The position numbers and the translations under genes were made by a program. The notes under the pieces were generated by a model that was given only the letters and a program-made list of their open reading frames with translations, was not told the origin of the DNA and made no database searches. Below, one piece after another: positions 18,029-26,206 of a DNA stretch of 64,000 bases (the stretch's first letter is position 1; each line of letters begins with the position of its first letter). The DNA comes from Streptomyces sp. CNH099 (GTDB lineage: Bacteria > Actinomycetota > Actinomycetes > Streptomycetales > Streptomycetaceae), in the NCBI GenBank assembly GCA_000514715.1, contig AZWL01000004.1:1-64000 (forward strand). Reading direction: 5' to 3'.

Positions 18029-19555
18029 TTATCCGGCGCGCCCGGAGGATATGCCGTCCGCTATCCGGCGCCTGTCCTTCTTCCCGTTCGGCGTGCGCGG
18101 CAGTTCGTCGACCAGGTGCAGCACGTCCAGCACCATGTAGGACGGCAGTCGCCCGGCCGACCACATCTTGAGCCCCAGCAGCGTCGGCGTCCGGCCCGGT
18201 ACGGCCACCGCCACCGCGTGCAGCGCGGCTTCGAGGCCGGTGCCGACGACGACGGCGGCGACGTCCTCGATGTCCGGGTGGGAGCCGATCACGGCCTCGA
18301 TCTCGCCCAGTTCGACCCGCTGGCCGCGGATCTTCACCATCTGGTCGCGCCGGCCCAGATACTCCAGGTTGCCCTCCGGGTCGAGACGCACCAGGTCCCC
18401 GGTGGCGTACGCCCCGGTCTGCGCCGGCCGGCCCCAGTAGCCGAGCATCACCGAAGGGCCGGTGACCCGCAACTCGTACGCCTCCTCCGGCCCGTCGCCG
18501 TCCCGCTCCAGCGGCGCCAGCTCCCTCTCGTCGCCGGACGCCATCGTCCCGATCGGCAGGGGGGTGGCGCGCTCCAGGTCGGCGCCGGTGACCTCGTAGG
18601 AGGTGCACACGTTGGTCTCGGTCGGGCCGTACCAGTTGAAGATCCGCACGCCCGGCCAGTGGCGGCGCAGCTGCTGCGCCAGCGGCAGCGGGAACGGCTC
18701 GCCCGCGACGAGGCACACCCGCAGCCCGGGCGGCGTCTCCTCCTCCAGGAGCCCGCCCTTGGCCACCATCAGGGTGAGCGCCGACGGCACCGAGTACCAC
18801 ACGGTCAGCTCCTGCTCCCGCAGGAAGCGCACCAACTGCTCGGGGGCGTAGGCCATCTGCTGCGAGATCAGATGCACCGAGGCGCCCGCGTGGAAGGCGG
18901 CGTACAGGTCGAAGACCGACAGGTCGAAGTTGAAGGGGGCGTGGTTGGACAGCCGGTCGTGCGGGCCGAGCCGCAGCAGCTCGCCGGCCCAGCCGACGAA
19001 GGCCAGGGCGTTGCGGTGGCTCAGGCATACGCCCTTCGGTTCCCCGGTCGAGCCGGAGGTGTAGAGGATGTACGCCGGGTCGTCGGGGGTCAGGGCCACG
19101 GGTGCCCCGGCGCCGGATGCGGGCGCGTCGGCCAGCAGCGCCTCGAAGGTGACCACGGGCGCGGCCCCGAAGCCCGCGCCGGCCGCCCGCCGGGCCCCGT
19201 CGGCGTCCGCGAGGACGAGGGCCGGCGTACAGCCGTCGCAGATCAGGGCCAGCCGCGAGGGCGGGTTGGACTCCGTCACCGGCACGTACACCGCGCCGAG
19301 CCGCAGGCAGCCCTGCATCGCGGCCACGAGCTGGGCGCTCTTGCCGGCCCACAGGACCACCCGGTCGCCCGGCGCGACCCCCCGCGCGGCGAGCGCGTCG
19401 GCGTACCGCCCGGCCGCCTCGTCGAGCCGGCGGTAGCTCAGCTCCCCGTCGGGAGCGTGGACGGCCAGCGCCTCCGGCGAGCGGCGCGCCGCCCGGGTCA
19501 CCAGCTCGTGCAGCAGGACCGCCCCGCCCGGTGGCGTCGTCCCGCCGCCCCTCAC
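18029..19555 (-). CDS. Stand-alone adenylation enzyme, probable L-prolyl-AMP ligase
   Basis: 508 residues; the GTG at 19555 overlaps the dehydrogenase stop (GTGA). Adenylation motifs are in order: YILYTSGSTGEPKGV (about 162-175), NHAPFNFDLSVFDLYAA, NWYGPTETNVC near 306, YATGDLVRLDPEGNLEYLGR and DQMVKIRGQRVELGEIE, and NGKKDRRR with the catalytic Lys near 490. No condensation or carrier domain is fused. Discrete adenylation enzymes of this size paired with an acyl-CoA dehydrogenase-like enzyme, a free carrier protein and a halogenase are the established proline-to-pyrrole set (PltF/PltE/PltL/PltA). Proline is therefore assigned by context; the binding-pocket code was not computed. Confidence 0.88.
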   Translation of the reverse strand: MRGGGTTPPGGAVLLHELVTRAARRSPEALAVHAPDGELSYRRLDEAAGRYADALAARGVAPGDRVVLWAGKSAQLVAAMQGCLRLGAVYVPVTESNPPSRLALICDGCTPALVLADADGARRAAGAGFGAAPVVTFEALLADAPASGAGAPVALTPDDPAYILYTSGSTGEPKGVCLSHRNALAFVGWAGELLRLGPHDRLSNHAPFNFDLSVFDLYAAFHAGASVHLISQQMAYAPEQLVRFLREQELTVWYSVPSALTLMVAKGGLLEEETPPGLRVCLVAGEPFPLPLAQQLRRHWPGVRIFNWYGPTETNVCTSYEVTGADLERATPLPIGTMASGDERELAPLERDGDGPEEAYELRVTGPSVMLGYWGRPAQTGAYATGDLVRLDPEGNLEYLGRRDQMVKIRGQRVELGEIEAVIGSHPDIEDVAAVVVGTGLEAALHAVAVAVPGRTPTLLGLKMWSAGRLPSYMVLDVLHLVDELPRTPNGKKDRRRIADGISSGRAG

Positions 19556-20688
19556 AGTCCCAGCTCCTTGGCGACCAGTTCCTTCTGGATCTCGGAGGTG
19601 CCGGAGAACAGCACGCTCGGAACGGCGTCCCGCAGCTCGGCCTCGATCCCGTCGTCCGCGAGGTATCCCCGCGCGCCGAAGACGCGCACCGCGTCCAGCG
19701 CGGAGGCCACCGCCCCCTCGGAGGCGGCGAGCTTCGACAACGCCACGGACATGCGGGCGGGCTCCCCCTCGTCCATCTCCCAGCAGGCCCGGTAGAGCAG
19801 CAGCCGGGCGGACTCCAGCCGGGCCGCCATGTCCACGATCCGGTGGGAGACCGCCTGGAAGTCGGCCAGCCGCCGCCCGAACTGGCGGCGTTCCCGGGCG
19901 TGCGCCACACAGCGCTCGACCAGACGGGCCGTCATCCCGACGTACCCGGCGAACAGGCAGGCCCGCTCCCAGCCCATCGAGTGCTGGAAGACGGCCGAGC
20001 CCGTGCCGGGCACGCCCAGCACGTGATCGGCGGGGACGAAGCAGTCGTCGAACGTCACCCGGCCGGCCGGCGCCGAGCGCAGGCCCATCTTGTCGAACGG
20101 CTCGCCCACCGCGACCCCGTCCGCGTCGGCGGGCACCACGAAGGCCGTCTGGCCGAGGTGGCCGCAGTCCGGGTCGGTGGTGGCGTACGCGACGAGGACG
20201 TCGGCGGCCGAGGCGTTGCTCACGAAGCTCTTGACGCCGTTCAGCCGGTAGCCGCCGGGTACCTCGGTGGCGGTGACCGCGAGGCGGGAGACGTCCGAGC
20301 CCGCCTCGGGTTCGGTCATGGCGTTTCCCGCGATCAGCTCGCCCGCGCACAGGCCCGGCAGGTAGCGGGCGGTCAGGGACGCCTGACCGTGGTCGCGGAT
20401 GGGCACGACGCAGGCGAAGAGGTGGGCGCTGGCGGCGAAGACGAGGCCGGTGTCGGCGCACTCCTCGCCGAGCGCCTCGAACATGCGGGCGGTGTCCAGG
20501 GCCCCGAGTCCGAGGCCCCCGTGCTCCTCGCCGACGCAGGCGCCGAGCAGTCCGAGCCTCCCCAGCGTCCGCCAGTCGGCACGGTCGAACGGCTCGCGGG
20601 GCCGGCCGCGCGGGGGGAACTCGTTCCGCACGGCCTGACGGGTCTTCACGTAACGGCTGTGCTGGTCAGCGGTCCAGCCGAACTCCAA
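19552..20688 (-). CDS. Acyl-CoA dehydrogenase-like flavoenzyme, probable prolyl-carrier dehydrogenase
   Basis: 378 residues from a TTG at 20688 (LEFGWTADQHSRYVKTR), chosen because GGGGGTG precedes it and the N-terminus then aligns with the family. An in-frame ATG at 20733 (MPDGPLRRDD) would add 15 residues but has a weaker leader. ACAD features: GACVGEEHGGLGLGALD, AMTEPEAGSDVSRLAV, LNGVKSFVSNASAADV, and C-terminal SVLFSGTSEIQKELVAKE. In pyrrole pathways the homologue oxidises prolyl-S-carrier by four electrons to pyrrolyl-2-carboxyl-S-carrier using FAD. The overlap with the adenylation gene implies coupled expression. A generic acyl-CoA dehydrogenase role is the alternative, less likely given the cluster. 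Confidence 0.88.
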   Translation of the reverse strand: MEFGWTADQHSRYVKTRQAVRNEFPPRGRPREPFDRADWRTLGRLGLLGACVGEEHGGLGLGALDTARMFEALGEECADTGLVFAASAHLFACVVPIRDHGQASLTARYLPGLCAGELIAGNAMTEPEAGSDVSRLAVTATEVPGGYRLNGVKSFVSNASAADVLVAYATTDPDCGHLGQTAFVVPADADGVAVGEPFDKMGLRSAPAGRVTFDDCFVPADHVLGVPGTGSAVFQHSMGWERACLFAGYVGMTARLVERCVAHARERRQFGRRLADFQAVSHRIVDMAARLESARLLLYRACWEMDEGEPARMSVALSKLAASEGAVASALDAVRVFGARGYLADDGIEAELRDAVPSVLFSGTSEIQKELVAKELGL

Positions 20689-21258
20689 GGGACACCCCCG
20701 TGTGTCGTCTCGCCTGAGCGGTCCGTCCGGCATGCCGCGAGCCCCGGGCCGAGTCGATTTCTCTCTGATCGGTGAATTACGCCGCACCAACTTCGCACCG
20801 CTCCGTGCGATGCGCAAGAAAACGCGCACCCGCGCCGCCGCCGTGGCGGAACTCCGCCGCAAGTGCCTGCGGGACGGCGTACAGCGACCCGTCGCATGCC
20901 CGGCCACCAGCGGGAACACGCCCGCAGCCGCCGCTGCCCGGCGGCGTGTTCCCGCGCCGCCGGACACGTGGGGTCACCCCGCGGGTGATCCCGCGAAACG
21001 GCGCTGGCCTCCCCCGACACGGCTGGGAGGCGATCCGGACCCGCCCGCCGAACACGTGGAGTGATCCCTCCCAGATGGGCAAGGACGACGCGCCGGCGCT
21101 CATCCCTTCTGCCCCACCTCATCCTCAGGGACCAACGGACGGCCGTCGGCCCGCCGCGGATTCATCCTCTCGGCCGGTTGCGGGGCCCGGTGCCCGCCTG
21201 GAGACTCTTCCCTCCTCCAACGCACGCGCCGGGGGCGGCCCCCGTCACCGCCGCACGG
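20689..21258. other. Gene-free region between pyrrole operon and Pnkp gene
   Basis: About 570 bp without a supportable gene. It must contain the minus-strand promoter of the dehydrogenase-adenylation pair near 20740-20850, where local AT content rises (around 20755-20830), and the 3' trailer of the Pnkp gene. An imperfect inverted repeat GGGTCACCC / GGGTGATCCC lies near 20970-20995. No convincing -35/-10 pair was found. This is the likely right border of the biosynthetic cluster. Confidence 0.5.
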
Positions 21259-23904
21259 TCACAGCCGCGGGTCCACCGGCTCCGACTCCAGCGCCAGCAC
21301 CGCGAACACCGCCTCGTGCACCCGCCACAGCGGCTCCCCCGCCGCCAGCCGGTCCAGCGCCTCAAGCCCGAGCGCGTACTCGCGCAGCGCCAGGGAGCGC
21401 TTGTGCCCGAGGTGGCGGTGGCGCAGCCGGGTCAGGTTCTCCGGGCGGGTGTACTCCGGGCCGTAGATGATGCGCAGGTACTCCCGGCCGCGGCACTTCA
21501 CGCCCGGCTGTACGAGCCGGCCGTCCCCGTTCCGTACGAGCGCCTCCAGCGGCTTGACGACCATGCCCTCACCGCCGGCCGCCGTCATCTCCTCCCACCA
21601 GCGCACGCCCGCGGCCACCGACTCGTCGTCGCCGGTGTCGACGTACAGCCGTCCGGTGCGCTGCAGCAGCCCGCTCGGGTCGTGGCCGACCAGCCGGTCG
21701 AGGCGGGCGAGCTGGGCGTCGTGCGGCTCGGCGGCCAGGTTCCGGCCCTCGGCGGCGAGCAGCTGGAACGGGGCCAGGCGCACGCCGTCGAGGCCGTCGA
21801 CCGGCCAGCAGTAGCTGCGGTACGCGGCCGCGAACGCCTCGGCGTCGGCGGCGCGCCCGTGCTGGCGGGCGAGCAGCGCGGCGAGGGCCGTGGTCGGGTC
21901 GGCGTCCGCGTCCGGGTGCGCCCCCGGCGCCGGCGCGGTGCGGGCCAGCCGCGTCCGCGTCGCCTCCAGCGCCGCCAGCGCGCCCGGGAACACCGCGCGC
22001 GACGCGGCGCCCACGGCGGCGTACTGCTGCCGCAGCAGCCCGCCCGCCTTCAGCGACCAGGGCAGCAGCTCGGCGTCGAGCAGCAGCCAGTCCGTGTCCA
22101 GCTCCGTCCACAGCCCGGCGGCCGTGGCCGCGGCGCGGACGCGGGCGAGCACCTGCTCGGTGCGCTCGCCGTCGGTGAAGAACGGGCGGCCCGTGCGGGT
22201 GTGCAGCGCGCCGGTCACGCCGGTGCCCGCGGGCAGGCCGAAGCGCCGCTCCGCCGTGCCCGCGTCCCGGCACACCAGCGCCACGGCGCGCGAGCCCATG
22301 TGCTTCTCCTCGCACACCACCCGCGCCACGCCGTCGGCGCGGTACGCCGCGAAGGCCTCCGCCGGGTGCTCCAGGTGCCCCTCCGCCGCGGCGGTGGCGG
22401 TGGGCGCCATCGTCGGCGGCAGGTAGAGCAGCAGCCGCGGGTCGACCGCGAAGCGGCTCATGACCTCCAGCGCGGCCGCCGCGTTCTCCTCGCGCACCGC
22501 GACGCGGCCGTGCTGCCCGGTCTCCACGACGCGGCGGCCGTGCACGTCGGCGAGGTCCAGCGGGCGGTCGGCCGGGCCGGCGGCCGACCCGTCGCCGGTG
22601 CCGGTGCCGGTGCCGGTGCCGGTGCCGGCCGCCAGCGGCTTGACCGGCTCGTACCAGACGCGCTCGGCGGGCACGTCGACCAGCTCGCGCTCCGGCCAGC
22701 GCAGCGCGGTCAGCCTGCCGCCGAAGACGCAGCCGGTGTCGAGGCAGAGGGTGTTGTTCACCCAGGACGCCTCCGGCGTCGGGGTGTGGCCGTATACGAC
22801 GGCGGCGCGGCCGCGGTAGTCCTCGGCCCACGGGTAGCGCACCGGCAGCCCGTACTCGTCGGTCTCGCCGGTGGTGTCGCCGTACAGCGCGAAGGAGCGC
22901 ACCCGGCCGGAGGTGCGGCCGTGGTACTTCTCCGGCAGCCCCGCGTGGCTGACGACGAGCCGGCCGCCGTCGAGGACGTAGTGGCTGACGAGGCCGTCGA
23001 CGAACGTCCGCACCCGCTCGCGGAAACCGGGCTCCGCCGCCTCGGCGCGCTCCAGCTGCTCGACGGTCTCGGCGAGGCCGTGCGACACCTTCACGTTGCG
23101 GCCGTGCAGGAGCCGGCCCAGCTTGTTCTCGTGGTTGCCGGGCACGCACAGCGCGCTGCCCGCCTCGACCATGCCCATGACGCGGCGCAGCACGCCGGGG
23201 CTGTCCGGGCCGCGGTCGACGAGGTCGCCGACGAAGACGGCGGTACGGCCCTCGGGGTGCACCCCGTCGACGTAGCCGAGGCGGGTGAGCAGCGTCTCCA
23301 GCTCGCTCGCGCAGCCGTGCACGTCGCCGACGAGGTCGAACGGGCCGGTGCGGTGGGCCAGGTCGTTGTAGCGGCGCTCCAGCACCACCTCGGCGGCGTC
23401 GACCTCGGCGGTGCCGCGCAGGTGGTGCACCGTGCGGAAGCCCTCGCGCGACAGCCCGCGCAGGCCGCGGCGCAGCTCGCGGCGCTGCCGCGGGATGACG
23501 TGGGCGCCCATGTCGGCGCGGTCGGGGCGGGCGGCGTTGCGCTCGCGGCAGACGCTCTCGGGCACGTCGAGGACGATCGCGACGGGCAGCACGTCGTGCT
23601 CGCGGGCCAGCCGGACGAGCTGGCGGCGGGCCTCCGGCTGGACGCTGGTGGCGTCGACGACGGTGAGGCGGCCGGCGGCGAGCCGCTTGCCGGCGATGTA
23701 GTGCAGGACCTCGAAGGCGTCGCGGGAGGCCGACTGGTCGTTCTCGTCGTCGGCGACGAGGCCGCGGCAGAAGTCGGAGGAGAGGACCTCGGTGGGCTTG
23801 AAGTGCCGGCGGGCGAAGGTGGACTTGCCGGATCCGGTGGTGCCGATGAGGACGACGAGGCAGAGGTCGGGGACGCCGAGGCGGCGCCCGGTGGTGTCGC
23901 TCAT
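21259..23904 (-). CDS. pnkp: Polynucleotide kinase-phosphatase-ligase (bacterial Pnkp)
   Basis: 881 residues, ATG at 23904 overlapping the Hen1 stop (ATGA) and preceded by GGAGGCG. Three modules are visible: an N-terminal 5'-OH kinase with P-loop GTTGSGKSTF (residues 21-30); a calcineurin-type phosphatase (GDVHGC near 191, GDLVDRGPDSPG, CVPGNHENK) that removes 2',3'-cyclic or 3' phosphates; and a C-terminal ligase/adenylyltransferase module with EEKHMGSRA, Lys near 533 as the AMP acceptor. Length matches clostridial Pnkp. Pnkp and Hen1 form a complex that repairs tRNAs cut by ribotoxins and methylates the 2'-OH at the junction. A short TGTGTGTGTG linker encoded by a hexamer repeat lies between phosphatase and ligase. 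Confidence 0.95.
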   Translation of the reverse strand: MSDTTGRRLGVPDLCLVVLIGTTGSGKSTFARRHFKPTEVLSSDFCRGLVADDENDQSASRDAFEVLHYIAGKRLAAGRLTVVDATSVQPEARRQLVRLAREHDVLPVAIVLDVPESVCRERNAARPDRADMGAHVIPRQRRELRRGLRGLSREGFRTVHHLRGTAEVDAAEVVLERRYNDLAHRTGPFDLVGDVHGCASELETLLTRLGYVDGVHPEGRTAVFVGDLVDRGPDSPGVLRRVMGMVEAGSALCVPGNHENKLGRLLHGRNVKVSHGLAETVEQLERAEAAEPGFRERVRTFVDGLVSHYVLDGGRLVVSHAGLPEKYHGRTSGRVRSFALYGDTTGETDEYGLPVRYPWAEDYRGRAAVVYGHTPTPEASWVNNTLCLDTGCVFGGRLTALRWPERELVDVPAERVWYEPVKPLAAGTGTGTGTGTGDGSAAGPADRPLDLADVHGRRVVETGQHGRVAVREENAAAALEVMSRFAVDPRLLLYLPPTMAPTATAAAEGHLEHPAEAFAAYRADGVARVVCEEKHMGSRAVALVCRDAGTAERRFGLPAGTGVTGALHTRTGRPFFTDGERTEQVLARVRAAATAAGLWTELDTDWLLLDAELLPWSLKAGGLLRQQYAAVGAASRAVFPGALAALEATRTRLARTAPAPGAHPDADADPTTALAALLARQHGRAADAEAFAAAYRSYCWPVDGLDGVRLAPFQLLAAEGRNLAAEPHDAQLARLDRLVGHDPSGLLQRTGRLYVDTGDDESVAAGVRWWEEMTAAGGEGMVVKPLEALVRNGDGRLVQPGVKCRGREYLRIIYGPEYTRPENLTRLRHRHLGHKRSLALREYALGLEALDRLAAGEPLWRVHEAVFAVLALESEPVDPRL
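22595..22624. repeat. CCGGTG hexamer repeat (5 copies) in the Pnkp gene
   Basis: Five exact tandem copies of CCGGTG. On the coding strand they encode a Thr-Gly repeat in the linker between the phosphatase and ligase modules. In-frame copy changes would be tolerated. Confidence 0.9.
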
Positions 23905-25385
23905 GACGCCTCCTTCGGGGTCGCGACGTGGTTGTCCGTGCCGGTGCGGGTGAAGACGGCCAGCTGCGTCGGCGGGCCGACCTCCGGGTCGTCCGGCCCC
24001 ACGCCCCGGTACGCCACCGTGTAGCCGAACCGCGCCGCCACCGGCCCGGCCCAGGCGCGGAACTCCGCCCGGGTCCACTCGAAGCGGTGGTCCGCGTGCC
24101 GGACGTGGCCGGCGGGCAGGGACTCCCAGCGCACGTTGTACTCCGCGTTGGGGGTCGTGACGATCACCGTCGCGGGCCGGGCGGAGCCGAGGACGGCGTA
24201 CTCCAGCGCGGGCAGCCGCGGCGGGTCGACGTGCTCCACGACCTCGCTGAGCACGGCGGCGTCGTAGCCCGCGAGCCGGCGGTCGGTGTACGTCAGGGCG
24301 CTCTGCAGCAGCGTCACGCGCGCGGCCTGGCGCTCGCCCATGCGGTCCAGCCGCAGCCGGCGGCCGGCGGCGGCGAGGGCGCGTACGGAGACGTCGACGC
24401 CGACGATCTCGGTGAAGCGCGGGTCGTTGAGCAGCTCCTTGACCAGCTGGCCCTGGCCGCAGCCGAGGTCGAGCACCCGGGCCGCGCCGGCGGCGCGCAG
24501 CGCCTCGGCGATGGCGGCGCGGCGCTGCACCGCGAGCGGCACCGGCTTCTCCTCGGTGTCGGCGGTCTCGTCGACGGCGTTGTCCAGCTCCTCCGGCTCG
24601 GCGTCGTCGGACTCGGCAAGGCGGGCCAGCTCCAGCCGCTCCAGCGCCTCGCGGGCCAGGGACCAGCGGCGGGAGAGGTAGCGGCCGGTGATGAGCCGCT
24701 GCTCGGGGTGGTCCTCCAGCCAGCCCTCGCCGGCGCGCAGCAGCTTGTCGACCTCGTCGGGGGCGACGCCGTAGTGCTTGGCGTCGTCGAGCACCGGCAG
24801 CAGCACGTACAGGTGGCGCAGCGCGTCGGCGAGGCGCACCTCGCCGTCGAGCGCGAGGGAGACGTACCGCGAGTCGCCCCACTCGGGGAAGGCCGGGTCC
24901 AGCGGCACGGGGTCGGCGGTGACCTGCCAGCCCATGGGGGCGAAGAGGCGGCGGACGAGTTCGGGGCCGCCGCGGGCGGGGACGGCGGGGACCTCGACGC
25001 GCAGCGGGAGCGGCGCGGCGGCGCGCTCGGGATGGGTGCGGCTGACGCCGGTCATGGCGGTGCGGAAGACCCGGCCGAGCGCGACGGCGAGGAGGGAGGA
25101 GGCGGCGTAGGGCCGGTCGTTGACGTACTGCGCGAGGGCGGAGTCGGGCGTACGGCCCCTGCCCTTGCCGCCGTTGCCCCTTGCGGCGCGCACCAGGCCG
25201 ACGGGGTCCACGTCGAGGAGCAGCGCGGCGGTGCAGCGGGCGGCGGTCGCCTCGGGGTAGAAGACGTGGGCGGTGCCGCGCGCGGTGGCGAACTCCTGCG
25301 CCTTGTCGGGGTGCTTGTGCAGGAGGAAGCCGAGGTCGGTGGCGGGCGCGGCGTCGGTGCCGGTCGCGGTGATGGTCAGGAACAC
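23901..25385 (-). CDS. hen1: 3'-terminal RNA ribose 2'-O-methyltransferase Hen1
   Basis: 494 residues from the GTG at 25385 (VFLTITATGTDAAPATDLGFLLHKHP, the usual bacterial Hen1 N-terminus). The N-terminal half is the Hen1-specific activating domain. The C-terminal half is a class I methyltransferase: VLDLGCGQGQ near residue 304 binds SAM, EVVEHVDPPRL near 378 supplies the metal-binding Glu/Glu/His, and HADHRFEWTRAEF follows. It marks repaired RNA by 2'-O-methylation of the 3'-terminal ribose before ligation by Pnkp, whose gene overlaps by four bases. The longer frame upstream of the GTG has no homology-like content. Confidence 0.95.
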   Translation of the reverse strand: MFLTITATGTDAAPATDLGFLLHKHPDKAQEFATARGTAHVFYPEATAARCTAALLLDVDPVGLVRAARGNGGKGRGRTPDSALAQYVNDRPYAASSLLAVALGRVFRTAMTGVSRTHPERAAAPLPLRVEVPAVPARGGPELVRRLFAPMGWQVTADPVPLDPAFPEWGDSRYVSLALDGEVRLADALRHLYVLLPVLDDAKHYGVAPDEVDKLLRAGEGWLEDHPEQRLITGRYLSRRWSLAREALERLELARLAESDDAEPEELDNAVDETADTEEKPVPLAVQRRAAIAEALRAAGAARVLDLGCGQGQLVKELLNDPRFTEIVGVDVSVRALAAAGRRLRLDRMGERQAARVTLLQSALTYTDRRLAGYDAAVLSEVVEHVDPPRLPALEYAVLGSARPATVIVTTPNAEYNVRWESLPAGHVRHADHRFEWTRAEFRAWAGPVAARFGYTVAYRGVGPDDPEVGPPTQLAVFTRTGTDNHVATPKEAS

Positions 25386-25744
25386 GCGAGCGAGTATGTC
25401 GTGCGGGGCGCGCCGCGGGCCATCGGGTTTCGGGTGGCCGGGGCCGGAGCCGGCGGCAGTGAGCGGTGCGCCGGCGCGGCGCGGTCGTCGGGTGCGCGGG
25501 CGGTGCCGAGGGCGCGCCAGGTTGCCCACCCGCACGGGGTGCCCGCCGGGCGGGGGCCGCTCAGGGCGCGGGGCCGTGCTCTCGTTCCCGTACGCGCCCG
25601 AGACCAGCGCCGCCGCACCCACCGCCTCGCTGCCCTGGCGCGGGCCGCCGGCGCCCGTGGGATCCGTGGGCCCTCTCTCGTCCTGCCTGGCCGCCGAGGT
25701 GCGGTGCGTGCGAGGAGTTCGGGCGTCTGCTTTCCGGGACCGGC
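25386..25744. other. Gene-free region upstream of hen1
   Basis: About 360 bp, very GC-rich, between the Nudix gene stop and the Hen1 start on the same strand. It should carry the hen1-pnkp promoter, but I could not pick a clear -35/-10. Open frames here look like out-of-frame GC artefacts. Confidence 0.45.
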
Positions 25745-26206
25745 TCAGATCGCGTGCTGGTGCCAGGCGGCCAGCACGCGCTGAACGGCTTCCGAGGTCC
25801 TGTGCTGACCAGTGGTGTCGGCCCATTCATAGGCGTCGTGCTCGGTGAGCCGTACCTCGGAACTGGCGGTGGCGGCGGCGAAGTTGAATTGCCGGGTGAG
25901 CCGGCCTGAGCCTGAGGTGTAGTCGAAATGCCCCAGGTAGCTCCTGATGCTGGTGACGGTCTGGCCGGTCTCCTCCGCCACTTCCCGCCGTAGCGCGGCG
26001 GTGAGGGTTTCACCGGGTTCGACACCTCCGGAAGGCAGCTCCCACAGGTCTCCCAGGAAGTCGTCCTCGGGCCGGTGCAGGAGCAGGACCCGGCCGGCGT
26101 GGTCGGTGATGACGGCGCCGACGACGTACTTGGTGATGCCGTCGGCGTCGGCGGCGGCGGTGAGCGCCGGGAGCAGGGCGGCGTCGACGGGTGCGGGTGC
26201 GATCAC
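25745..26206 (-). CDS. Nudix hydrolase
   Basis: 153 residues; the GTG at 26206 overlaps the aminotransferase stop (GTGA). The Nudix box is perfect: GGVEPGETLTAALRREVAEE, then TG, about residues 60-82 (G-x5-E-x7-R-E-U-x-E-E-x-G-U). Nudix enzymes cleave nucleoside diphosphates linked to another moiety. Here it is the last gene of an oxidoreductase-aminotransferase-Nudix operon. It may release a nucleotide-activated amino sugar or clear a by-product; the substrate is not readable from the sequence. Confidence 0.92.
   Translation of the reverse strand: MIAPAPVDAALLPALTAAADADGITKYVVGAVITDHAGRVLLLHRPEDDFLGDLWELPSGGVEPGETLTAALRREVAEETGQTVTSIRSYLGHFDYTSGSGRLTRQFNFAAATASSEVRLTEHDAYEWADTTGQHRTSEAVQRVLAAWHQHAI

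Noticed and set aside
1..20688. Naming the product as armeniaspirol or another known compound
   Set aside because: Only part of the cluster is visible and no sequence comparison could be run; the gene set supports the class, not the compound.
20689..20733. ATG at 20733 as the start of the acyl-CoA dehydrogenase
   Set aside because: Adds a poorly conserved stretch and has a weaker ribosome-binding site than the TTG at 20688, though it remains possible.
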